Shown here one piece after another: positions 14,085 through 24,439 of a DNA stretch of 64,000 nucleotides. Source of the stretch: Quillaja saponaria (taxonomy: Eukaryota; Streptophyta; Magnoliopsida; Fabales; Quillajaceae); assembly GCA_029379385.1 (NCBI GenBank), contig CM055617.1:13859532-13923531 (forward strand), read 5' to 3'. Each line of letters starts with the position of its first letter. The first letter of the stretch is position 1. The notes under the pieces were generated by a model. It was not told the DNA's origin, did not search any database, and saw only the letters and a list, made by a program, of their open reading frames with translations. The translations under genes were made by a program, and so were the position numbers.

Positions 14085-14472
14085 TGTAATATAAAAGTTG
14101 CAAAAAACAATAAAACACATTTAAAATGCCTAAACCAAGTTAGAAATTCTCTTTCCTTAAAACTATATTTGTACCCTACTTGCAACAGGTTACAGCAAAT
14201 AAACATCCTAAGATAAAACATGCTCTTTTATATCTAATATTGCTATTAGATATAAACAAAACTATAACTTGAAAAGAGAAAGAAAGAGGAGAAGAAGAGA
14301 TATCCAAAAATGTGGTTCACCGTATTATTTTTATAGGCTTTTCATGTAAAGACATTCTTGTAATTCATAAAGAAATTAATTTATAAAATCAAATATCTTT
14401 TCATTTATGTAAAAAAATAATGACTTTTTGATCAAGTCAAATTATTTTAATAAATATTAAAAATTCCTAACA
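14085..14472 (-). repeat. 5' LTR of the copia element
   Basis: This 388-bp repeat has termini TGTAATATAAAA...TTCCTAACA on the plus strand, so it has TG/CA ends. It is followed by GAATA, the same five bases that precede the left LTR. It is longer than the left LTR by one ~50-60 bp segment. Confidence 0.88.
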
Positions 14473-14935
14473 GAATATTCTGAAGGTAGTTGGATTTTTT
14501 GAAGTTGCAGCCTTGTAGGTAATCTTCTGTGAAAAATAAAAATAAAAATACCATTTCCTAAGCTGTCATATAGGTACTTTGGACCACATATGATCACCTG
14601 GAGAATTGGTAAGGTTGAGCATTGCCATCTTCTGCCAAAATTCATTCTACATTTCACTTGTCCCGGCTCAAGCAACATGTAAGAAATGCACCTATTAGTA
14701 CTAAGTTGCCTGAATTTTCTAAAGAAGGAGGGATGATGTTGTAGCCACATGCCATATTAGACATGATGGTGATTAATGAAAATTTTCAAGCCATTACTTA
14801 GGTCTTTATTTACTAGACCCATCCTGATATGCAGCCTAGTTGGATTACAAGAAGTTCCAACAACAATTCCCTCAGTTTTCTGAAGATTCTTGAGGAAAAG
14901 TGTTATCTAAGAAGAGGCTACTTGATAAGAATTTA
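14473..14935 (+). mobile_element. Ty3/gypsy integrase remnant, C-terminal part
   Basis: The gypsy reading that broke at 3510 continues here on the plus strand: EYSEGSWIF, KLQPCR, then after a frameshift AKIHSTFHLSRLKQH (about 14635-14680) and VFIYTHP-like sequence to about 14930. These are the integrase C-terminal and chromodomain-side blocks of Ty3/gypsy. A G-run (aggggggt, 14943-14950) just after may be the polypurine tract. It is broken by stops. Confidence 0.8.
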
Positions 14936-15262
14936 TTAATTTAGGGGGGTAAAATTGTAATTGGGTTCTGTATGAAAACAATGAGGACTATCACCGACTC
15001 TCCAAGTCCCCAGAACTTAAACTAGTCCCGCGTGGGTGATTTCTTAATCAAATTTTATAATGCTTAAAATACGTTAAACATATGTCCTTTAAGCTTTAAG
15101 TCATATTAATTTTATGCCAAATTCACTCAGAAAAAAAAAAAAAAAAAAAAAAAAGATTCAACAATAAATTTCAAATACGTTCTACTTTTTCTTTAAACTT
15201 CTGAATAAATATATATTTTTTAAAACTTCTAGGTAAGTCCTACAACAATTTCAGATGATTAA
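14936..15262. other. Spacer with 24-bp poly(A) run
   Basis: No gene is seen. An uninterrupted A24 tract lies at 15131-15154. The tract could be a retroposon tail, but no element body was recognised. Confidence 0.5.
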
Positions 15263-15271
15263 TAACTTTTA

Positions 15272-15921
15272 GGGTAAATATCACTGTGCCCACCTATGGT
15301 ATTTTTTGTGTCACTTAACCCATCCATGGTTGCAACAATTCTCTTATTACTCACTTCTCTCCATTTTATTTATTTTTTCTTGAATTAAAGCACATCAGTC
15401 CCAAATATTTAATCCCAAGTTAATAACCACGAAAGTTGAATTTGTCTTGAACCTAATTTTTCTGTTTATATTTCATGAACCTAGTAATTAATTTATCAAA
15501 AATAAAAGTAATTAATTGCTTTGAGTACACAATGTTTATTGTTCAACAAGCCAATAGAAAACGTGCAATAAAACACTAATTATTTTCAAATCTAACCATG
15601 CAGAAGTACTGTATTTAAATGAAAATTGGTGATTGGGATGAGGAAATAAAAAAATAGAAAAAAAAAGGTTGAAGACAATTTCTTGGTTTCTTTTTTGTGT
15701 TGCCCAAGTTGCCAAGTGTAATTTGATATTTCATTAGTCTGATTATTTGAGATTAATTTGCCAACAGTTTGAGTTAATTTTAAGAAAAAAATAGATTAAA
15801 TGAAGAGAAATAGATAATAAGATAATTATTGCAACCACAAGTGAGTTAATTGATACAAAAAATATCACATGTGGGCAAAATGATTTTGGCTTATACCAGA
15901 TGGGCAAAGTGATATTTGCCC
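15272..15921. mobile_element. MITE with ~65-bp inverted repeats and 9-bp target duplication (Mutator-type)
   Basis: The left end GGGTAAATATCACTGTGCCC is mirrored by the right end (reverse complement GGGCAAATATCACTTTGCCC). Similarity continues inward for about 65 bp, with interspersed mismatches. The flanks are TAACTTTTA (15263-15271) and TACCTTTTA (15922-15930), a 9-bp duplication with one mismatch. A 9-bp duplication with long TIRs fits a non-autonomous Mutator-like element. No coding capacity is seen. Confidence 0.8.
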
Positions 15922-16129
15922 TACCTTTTATACTAAAAATAGATGCCTCCAAATGGTCTTAAATAATTCTAAGTCCCATATTACCGTTTCTTTTATATCT
16001 TTCATTCCTTTTTTTATATGGTATTTGACTTGGACTATTTTAATTTATTGTAAATTTGGTTTAAATTATTATATTTTTAATTGTGAATTTTTTTCCATTG
16101 AAACATAATTGCTATATGTTCTTTAATTA

Positions 16130-16215
16130 TGAAGCATGGAGCAATGATAAGCAAGTCGCACTCCAAGGTGAGAACACAAGTTCGAACCTCGGAGCTACTT
16201 GACCTTGCTGTTTAG
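16130..16215 (+). mobile_element. tRNA-derived SINE-like remnant
   Basis: A good internal RNA polymerase III box B (GTTCGAACC, 16190-16198) lies behind a weak box A-like region around 16150. The surroundings are AT-rich and the stretch does not fold as a tRNA. Only the head is recognisable. Confidence 0.35.
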
Positions 16216-16373
16216 GAAAAATAATAATAGTAGTTTATTCAAATTAATTTTTTTTGTAAAAAGAATGTAATATGTTTAAATTGTCATTCTTTCAAAAATG
16301 AGTTGAACTTTAGGTGATTTTTACTTTCAAACTACTTTACATTCTATAACCAAATAATAATAATAATAATAAT

Positions 16374-16526
16374 TGTTATAACCCGATATATTTTAACGTA
16401 TATTCTAAATATTCGCATGTAACTTGTTGTAATGAGATAAACAAAATTATAAACCAAGAAAACTAAATTGAATAAGTAAATGTATATATGTATATAAGTG
16501 TAAATTAAGAATTAATCTACACCACG

Positions 16527-16557
<31 letters not shown>

Positions 16558-17067
16558 TAATAAAGTGAAATTAAACATATACCACTTATAAAAATAAAAA
16601 TAAATAAATAAATTTACTTTGACTTTAGTTTTTCATTTTTGTTTTTTTTTTTTCCCGCTCTTTACACCTATCCACCGCCTTTGTTTTCTTGTTAATTCTT
16701 CTGCCTTCAAACCGTAACTCATGCCCTGTTTCGTTTTTTTTATTTTGGTCCTGAAGAACTTTCTGGTTGCCGAGTGAAGTTCTCAACTGGCGAATCCTCT
16801 TCCTTCCTCCCTTACAGCCAAATCCTCTTCCTTCCTCCCTTACTTTCATCTTATTTTGGTTGGGGTTTTGTCCTCAACTGGCGACTGGCAGCACTAGGAA
16901 CCATATACAGCAGCCAACTTCATCCTCTTAGCTTGTAAACTAGTGAAGGTTGATTTTGGTGGATATTAGAGCTGTTGTTCAGCTCGGGTTGCAGCAAACT
17001 GCAGCCATCTTGCTGCCTTCCCCTACTCTGCCTTCACTTTGTCATTTCATTCTTTGTCTAGCCAAGC
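16374..17067 (+). mobile_element. Solo LTR, family L, copy B2, first piece
   Basis: It starts with the clean terminus TGTTATAACCCGATA. It follows the family layout to the GC-richer patch (16640-17060), then stops at 17067, where another copy begins with its own terminus. The likely continuation is at 19636-20090 and 23089-24380. This makes B2 the oldest layer of the local nest, an inference from layout. Confidence 0.7.
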
Positions 17068-19635
17068 TGTTAGGACCTGATTAGCTAGTGTATATTTTAT
17101 GATGTGGTACATCAAACTATTATGATTACTTAAGTCATAAATTTTCATGGAATTAGTTAAAATAAAATAATAATTAAATATATATATAGGTAATTTAATA
17201 TTTATATAAATTAAAATGAATAAACTTAAATACATATGTGAATACATGTAAATAAAATATTTATTCTCATTTGATAATGAGTTGTTGAAATAAAACGTTT
17301 ATTCTTATTTAATAATGAGTTGTTGTGAGTTAGAGTCCATTTTATAAAAATAAAATTGTTAGAAATTATGTAAATTATATCAACATAAATAATTAGAAGT
17401 AGAATTAACTTACACCACCTATTAATTAAATAACCAATTGTACATTTAATATATTATTATTATTATAGCTTTGTCTTGTTGCCAAACTTATCAACCGACC
17501 TTGCTTGGATATTTTCTTCCTTCTTCCTCTCGGCTGGCCCTGTTATATCTTCTGTTCTTCCAACTTGCACCGCCAAGCTTCCTTAGATTAATAGTATGAA
17601 ATCTTCTTTGGTTAAGTAAGTTTAAGGTATGAGCTACCCCCTTTTCCCCTTCCTTTATTTTAAGGTGCTATTTTGTTCCTCTTGTGCCGTGTATATAGTT
17701 GTAGGTGCCAAGAAAATGGGTTCTGTTTTGGGTATTGGTGTTATGGTTTCTTGGCTGTGAACTTAAGGAATGCTAGGCAGGTGTGTGCTGCCGTGAAATT
17801 CATGGGAGAAGGGTGTAGGGTGAGATGGTTGGTGGCTATGACAGGGCTGAATTTATGTCCTGTTTTCTAATTATGTAACCGAATAAAAGTGGTGCAAACA
17901 GTAGTGTTTCTACCTTGTGTGATCATGCCCTTGTTGGCAGCTTCAAGTAGTTCATGGATGAGTAGAAGATGGACAGTAAGCTGCTGCCATGAGTGTGCAG
18001 TGAGAATGGGTGCAAGCATTTTTTTTTTCAAAGCTTTGAACGGATTAAGTTGATAATATAAAATAAAACATTGCTGAATTCTTAATTTAAGTATGTAAAT
18101 GATGAATACTTTAAGTTTAATTAGGAAAGTAGACTATATACATTTTGTGGGTAAAATGGATAACAAGAAATTATGAAAAAAAACTGATTAAAATAATTCT
18201 TAAATTAATAATTGGAGGATAGGTGCAAGTAAATGGATAAATTATATATATGATTTCTTGATGTATTTATAATTATTAGAATTGGAAGTGAAGATTCAAA
18301 CATGTAAATTAAGATTAGTATGACTAAATGTACCAAATTTTAGATAATTTAAGGTTCAATGTTGCAAATATGTATAAATGTGACCGAGAAGTTTCATTAA
18401 TTAGGATTTATTGATTAAATTATTAAGTAGAAAATTGTGATAATAAAGTTAAGAAACTAAGCAATATATGAATTGGTGATTTTTAGCTCCAGAGCGTATG
18501 AAAGATGTTTTGACACCCTTGCAGGCTAAGCAAACTGACCAACCCCAACTTTGAGCCTAGTGAATGAATTACATGCCCCTATGGTTGTCGGATTATTATG
18601 TACAATTATGTGTATATTTGAATTGATGCATTATATTGAGGAATACACAAGTATATTATTTAAGTAATTTAATTGAAAGTATAATTGCTTGATCTTGAGT
18701 GTAGTTGATAAGAGCCAACAAAATGAAATGTTCTGAGAATGATTTCTTAATTATTTATGGAATTACAAATCTAGATGCACCTAGGATATTTGGATTTGAC
18801 ATTTGATATGAATTATTCTAATTCTGACAATTATTTTTAAAAAAATTAAAGTGCTCAGCCCCGGTGGGATGGATTGTGTATGGAGAATTAATTTGTTATG
18901 CTGGCATGTAAATGCCCGGTGAGGAGAGATACTGTTGTGAGGGGCTAAGTTACTTGTTGGCGCTTTTTTTGTTTAATTGTTTGTTTGTATGAGTTGATTG
19001 ACATGTTGAAATTCGTGAACTACGTGAATTGTGATCGTATGATAATTATGTATGTGCATAAGTAATTTAAATACGAGTTTAAGCTATGATATATGTGTTG
19101 TGTGATGCTGGTATCCTTGGGGTATATGGTTTGTTCACTGAGTCCTTGTGACTCACTCCTTCCTTTATTGTCATTTTTTTAGTTACCAGGAAACTGTTGT
19201 TGGTCGTGACAAAATTTGCTACTTGCTGACTCTCCCGCGACAAGGTATATCTGGAAATCGCACACTTGGAGTGTAAGGGACAACACTTACAGTTATTTTA
19301 GGTGTCATGCATTTCTGTTAGATATATATTGAATTCACCATGGTGATTTCATGTTTTGTTAGGAGCGGAGCTCCTCTGTATATTCTGATAGTATGATTTA
19401 CTATTGACTTTGTAAATAGGTTGTTTATATGTATTATGGGCATGTTCTATCTTATGGTGAACCATTGCCAATATTTTTAGTAGTCGTTTTATATTTAACA
19501 GTCGAGTCTGGAATTTTATTCTAAATTAGTAATATTTATTTGTCATAACTGTAATGTGTTAAAGAGTCGTTGATATACAGGACTTGAGTTTCCAAGGTTA
19601 CGGAGGTATAGTTATTCATTCCTTGAGCCAGTTTG
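17068..19635 (+). mobile_element. Family L LTR, copy B3, nested in B2
   Basis: It starts TGTTAGGACCTGATTAG. It carries the GC-richer patch at 17480-18010, the dyad and the CACTGAGTCCTTGTGACTC block (19136-19158), and the 'aggagcggagctcctc' block near 19360. It runs to 'ccttgagccagtttg' near 19635, about 30 bp short of the usual GTGTGACA end, so its 3' terminus is lost. No internal domain is seen. Confidence 0.75.
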
Positions 19636-19901
19636 TGCAGATTCTATCTTAGCCAAAGGAGCTTAAAGGCTTCACGCTTTGCAACTTGATCTTGGCAGCA
19701 GCTAATGTTTTGTGACCTTAGGTGAAGTAGTTTCCTACCTTAATTATTGGGTTTGTTGCATAAAATTCCTTCTTGTCATGATTAACTTGACCTTTTTATA
19801 TTTTCGATAATTGAGGACTAGAATCCAGGATTAAGAAAGTGTGAGTCAAAGTTTAGGATTAAAGAACTAAGAGGATGATTATGTGATCATTGGAAAAGGA
19901 A

Positions 19902-19933
<32 letters not shown>

Positions 19934-20090
19934 CAAGGGTGTAGATATTGGAATGGTAGATTTCAAGTCTTTGATAAATAATTAATTGAACTTGAAGTAA
20001 ATTTGGGAATTGGAGTAATATGGAATTGGGGGTGTTATGTTAAATTTCTTAAAATAGGAAAATATCTAAATACATACACCTTAATGAAAG
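19636..20090 (+). mobile_element. Probable second piece of LTR copy B2, with T27 run
   Basis: It resembles the stretch after the GC-rich patch in other copies ('ttggcagcagctaatg', then 'gatttcaagtctttgata') and lies between B3 and B4. It contains 27 consecutive T at 19902-19928. Assignment to B2 rests on order and orientation only. Confidence 0.5.
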
Positions 20091-20233
20091 TGTGATAGCC
20101 CTGATCATCTAGAATATATTTTTAGGATGATGTACGTAAACTATCATAATTACGTAAATGATAAATTTTCATGAGATAAATTAAAATAAGAGAATAATTA
20201 GATATAAAAACAAACAAATAAATAAATAAATAA

Positions 20234-20272
<39 letters not shown>

Positions 20273-20387
20273 GGGAATTTAAGGTTCACTTTACTGATTA
20301 CTTGGATTTAAATTTTATTTTATTTTTTATAAGAATTGCATTATAACTAATGTATGTATATATATATTACTATTAAAGATCATTGAA

Positions 20388-20433
<46 letters not shown>

Positions 20434-23088
20434 TTATAATAAATTATTAACACATGTTTGAGAGTTAATTTAAGCCATACATTTATATTAATATATTGTT
20501 ATATGATTTTATTTTTCTTTTTTCTTTCTTCCTCCTTTAACCGACTTAGTGTATGGTCTTAATTCTCCCTTTGCATTACCGTCCCCTGTTTAGGTGCCGG
20601 AGGAATTCCATTTTCCTTGGGCTGACCGAGAGAGAGAGCTAGTGTTATGACAGCAAAAAATTCAATCCTTGTTGCTGCCGATTCCTTCTCTGCTTGGTAC
20701 TCTTTTGCTTGACCGCTATACTGGATCCTAGGAGCTTCTACGCTTTCTTTCCTGTTTTGGCCGAGAGATCACTATCCAAGGGTGTTTAGCTTCTCCTCCT
20801 TCTTTGTGGTTGCTGTCCTCTTGTTACTTGGCCATGTAGAGGAGTAGAGAAAGGTCTGTTGGGCAGCTATCTTCATCTTCTGTTTTGCACGGCAGCAGGT
20901 GGGGTTTAAGCCTTGTAGTGAGCAAGGTCAGTTGCTTGAGAAGTAGCTTGTGGGGGTTTGCTTGGAGGAGGGCGTGAGTAGTATTCTTGGCTGTGAGGAT
21001 AGTTGATTGCAACTGCCCTATTCTAGTTGAAGTGAACGGCACCTTATTGTCTGTTTAATGGAGTACTTCAGGCCATGAGAGTCTTATGTGGTGGCACAGC
21101 TTGGTGGCTCCAAATCTTTCCAATTGAACCATGAGGGTAAGTGAGTTGATTGCTATAAGAAATCCTGTTGGTTGTCTCTGTTTTGGGGCAGCAACATAAG
21201 TGTTTTTCCCTTTCTCCTTTTTATCGTTTTATGTGTTAAGTTAGAAAGAGGATTTGGGTGTAAGAATCGGTTGCAAGAGGAGTGTTAGTATGTGTTAATC
21301 TTTAAAATAAGATATGTTAGTTAGGGGTTGAACATTAAAAAGGTTTAGTCTAAATTCTTGATGTAAATTAGGTAATTATTGAATTGAAATTCAATGAATA
21401 AATGGCAATACTAGGAAGGGTGGATAATTCATTGAAGTTAATTATGAATGGAACTTGGATACATGGAAACTCTTAATTTATGTTAAATTAGTGGCGTATA
21501 TTTATGGACACACAATCATGGAAATGACTTATTCATTTAAGTATGCTACAAATGATCAATCATCCCTCATGCTATTCAATTTAACTCTTTGGGAGATATG
21601 TAACTTATATACCTTATGCCCTTCATAGAATTTTGAATATTGCATGGAAGTGCAAATTGGCAGTAGACCTATAAAGTAGCTATTATAAGTATTCATTAGA
21701 ATTAGAAATTTAGAATTCAAATATGATGACTTAGGAGTTATAATTCTTTAGTTTGATGAAATTGTTGGGAACTTTCTTTTTGTTTAATTAATAAAGTGAA
21801 ATGGATAATTGGTTGGGAATACAAATAGTTTCTAGTAGTATATAAGTAGGTGAAGACTTAATTTCCAAATCGTGTAGTACTAAGATAAATATATATGTAT
21901 ACATAGGAGTTACAAATTCAAATATGATTTATTGCTTTAATTAATATGTATATACTTATGATTTTTTTTTCAGTTACAGATTGTGTTGAAGACGCTCACA
22001 CACCTTCACAGGCTAGGCGGATTGACGAACCATGTTCTTGAATTTAGTGAGTGTTTAGTGAGTGAATTACGTGCATTTTGGTTGCTAGATTATTGTGTGC
22101 AATTATATGCGTATTTGAATAGAGGTGCTACAAGGAAAAAATAAGCAAGTGTTATATTTCAGTGATTTATTTGAATTATGTTTGTTTGATATTGACTATG
22201 GTTGATAAAGGCCAACAAATTAAAATTTTCTGAAAAAAGATTGTTTATTTCCGAAACTTAAATCTAGGTAAGATATTTTAAATTGGAATTATGTGATACT
22301 TTAACTCTAGGAAATGTTTTGAAAAGTTTAAGTGTTCAGTCCTGGTGGGATGGAATATGTATGGAGATTAATCTGTTGTGTGGGCACGAAATTCCCAATA
22401 GAGGATGATATTGTTGTGCGAGGCTGAATTACTTGTTGGCCCTTTGGTTGGTTGTATGCTTTGATTGCTTTGTAATATTTGGTTACTGTGTTGAAAATTA
22501 TGAAATATGCTAATCGTGAGATTAAATAGTGATATATGTGTTATATGATGCTGGTACCCTCAGGGTACGTGATTTGCTCATTGAGTCCTTGTGACTCACT
22601 CTTTTCACTATTATTGTTTTTTTAAGTTTCAGGAAAACAAAATTCGTCAATTTCAGAATTGTTACCTGCCGAAATTACTACGACAAGGTATAGCTCATAA
22701 TCGCACACTTGAGGCTTAAAGAACGACACTTCTAGTCATTTTAGGTGTTATGTGTTGTTGTTATATATATATATATTGAATTAACTATGGTGATTTCATG
22801 TTTTGTTAGGAGTAGAGCTCCTCTATATATTATGATACTATAGTTTACCATTAACCTTATAAACAAGTTGTTTATATGTATTATGGGCATGTTCCACTGC
22901 CAAATTTTCAATAAACATTTTATATTTAATAACAGAGTCATGACTTTATTATAATTCAATAACATTTTATTAGTCTTAATTGTAAATTATTTAAGAGTCA
23001 AAAATGCACAGTATTTGAGTATTCAGAGTTACAAGGGTGTGGTTATCTATTCCTCTGACCAGTCATACCTCTATTTGAGAGTGTGACA
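20091..23088 (+). mobile_element. Solo LTR, family L, copy B4
   Basis: It starts TGTGATAGCCCTGAT and ends GAGTGTGACA, giving 2998 bp. It holds two long AT microsatellites, the GC-richer patch (20560-21200), and the dyad block with ATTGAGTCCTTGTGACTC (22579-22597). The 'aggagtagagctcctc' block lies near 22810, and the 'ctctgaccagtcatacctc' tail follows. Flanks gaaag and aaaac do not form a clean target duplication. No internal domain is present. Confidence 0.8.
20205..20430. repeat. AAAT and TA microsatellites
   Basis: An (AAAT)n run at about 20205-20239 passes into (TA)n to 20269. A second, perfect (TA)~21 run lies at 20389-20430. Both sit in the AT-rich head of LTR copy B4. Confidence 0.9.
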
Positions 23089-24380
23089 AAAACTAACTAA
23101 TGCCACCAAAGAAACTTTGAAGGGATGTATGGAATTTATTATACCCTCTAAGTAGTTAATAAAATGTTTAAAGAAAGTTTAATTATAATACATATAGGAA
23201 TTGACCTACACTTTAGCTAGTTAAAGGAATAAATAGGAATTATAATTATGGAAATGATGTACTATTGAGGAGAAAAAGAGGGAGAATCGCCTACGTTGGT
23301 TTGGACATATCCAATGTCGGCCAATAGACGTAATAGTTAAGAAATGTGACTTGGTACATGTGTCAGGTGTTAGATATGGTAAGAGGATTGGGACCGTCAT
23401 CGAAAAAGATATGACTACTCTAGAGATTGCTGAAAATATTGTTTTGGATCGATGCGAATGGAGGGAAAGAATTCATATAGCCGACCCCAACTAGTTTGGG
23501 ATTTAAGGCTTAGTTGAGTTAAGTAGAAATGATGAACTATGCAATGCTTAAATTTATGATTTTCAGCTCTAGATCATGTCGAGGATATACCGATACCTTC
23601 ATATTCTAAAAGGAATTACGAATCGAATCTGTAAACTTAGTGAGTGAATTACGTATTCTTTGGTTGCTAGATTAATGTGTTTAATTGTTCATGTGTATAT
23701 TTGAATGAATATATTTATATTGAAATACGTAAGAATGTACAGTGCTATAATTGAATTATTTAAATAGTGTTTAATATGCAATTTTATTTGTGTTTGATAA
23801 GGGCTAATAAAATGAATTTTTATTCGAAATGATTTTTACATTCGAAATAGAATTCCAGTGCACCTAGCATACTTTGATTTGATTATGAGATATGATTATA
23901 AATACTTGAGTAACTCAGCCCTACTGTGTGGACGAGGATACGTAATTGGTGTGTGGGTGCTGAGTTTCTCCAATTGACCCTTTTGATTGTCATGTTTGAA
24001 GTGTGAGTTCTAAATACTTTGATTGATTTATTTATCTTGTATATTATATAAATTGTGTTTAATTGATTTTGTGATAATTGTATGCACTTATGTTTAACAT
24101 TGAATTGAGATATGAAACATGGTTACATGAAATTATTTAATTTATATGTGCTCTTTATGCATTGGTTGATGTTAGTACCCTTAGGGTACATTTTTTGCTC
24201 ACTGAGTTTTTGTGAATCACTCTTTATTTGTTGTGGTTTTTTTAGTATAAGGAGACAAGCATTTGTCGCCGATAGATTCATGACTTGCCTTTTGCAGTGC
24301 AACAAGTTATACTTTCGAGATCGCCCACTTGAAGGCAAATTCAAGTCACTTGTCAAGAGATTGAAGCTCTAGCTACTCTA
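23089..24380 (+). mobile_element. Third piece of LTR copy B2, split by an RTE insertion
   Basis: Family-L sequence in plus orientation carries the 'gagtgaattacg' block (23642), the 'gtgcacctagcatactttg' block (23858) and the palindrome-like GTACCCTTAGGGTAC (24175-24189). The block CACTGAGTTTTTGTGAATC follows. It stops near 24380 without the GTGTGACA end. The RTE fragment 23266-23525 sits inside it. Confidence 0.65.
23266..23525 (+). mobile_element. RTE-type LINE, 5'-truncated, 3' end of ORF
   Basis: An open frame 23270-23494 gives the C-terminal end of a non-LTR reverse transcriptase protein. It holds RLRWFGHIQCRP, then GTVIEKDMTTLEIAENIV, and ends DRCEWRERIHIADPN-stop. The 3' tail 'ctagtttgggatttaaggcttagttgagttaa' is typical of plant RTE-clade LINEs. 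It is flanked by a 15-bp target duplication with one mismatch (GAAATGATGTACTAT at 23251-23265, GAAATGATGAACTAT at 23526-23540). The open frame and good duplication suggest a fairly recent insertion. Confidence 0.85.
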
Positions 24381-24439
24381 TTCAAATTCACCTTGGTTGG
24401 TAAGTTTTCTCATGGTCGATCCCCAATGACTGAGATCCG

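Larger units (their letters stand above)
3511..14472 (-). mobile_element. Ty1/copia retrotransposon, nested in gypsy and itself interrupted
   Basis: The element has two related terminal repeats, 3511-3849 and 14085-14472, both reading TGTAATATAAAA at the left edge. It is flanked by the 5-bp target duplication GAATA (3506-3510 and 14473-14477). Read on the minus strand the order is LTR, gag, protease, integrase, reverse transcriptase, RNase H, polypurine tract, LTR, which is the Ty1/copia order. Two solo LTRs (6229-10267 and 10372-12686) interrupt the integrase. Removing them leaves about 4.6 kb, a normal copia length. Many stops make it non-functional. The 5' UTR, primer-binding site and gag N-terminus seem deleted, because gag-like sequence abuts the 5' LTR. 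Confidence 0.92.

Noticed and set aside
20086..23093. Target duplication for LTR copy B4 (gaaag/aaaac)
   Set aside because: Only three of five bases agree.
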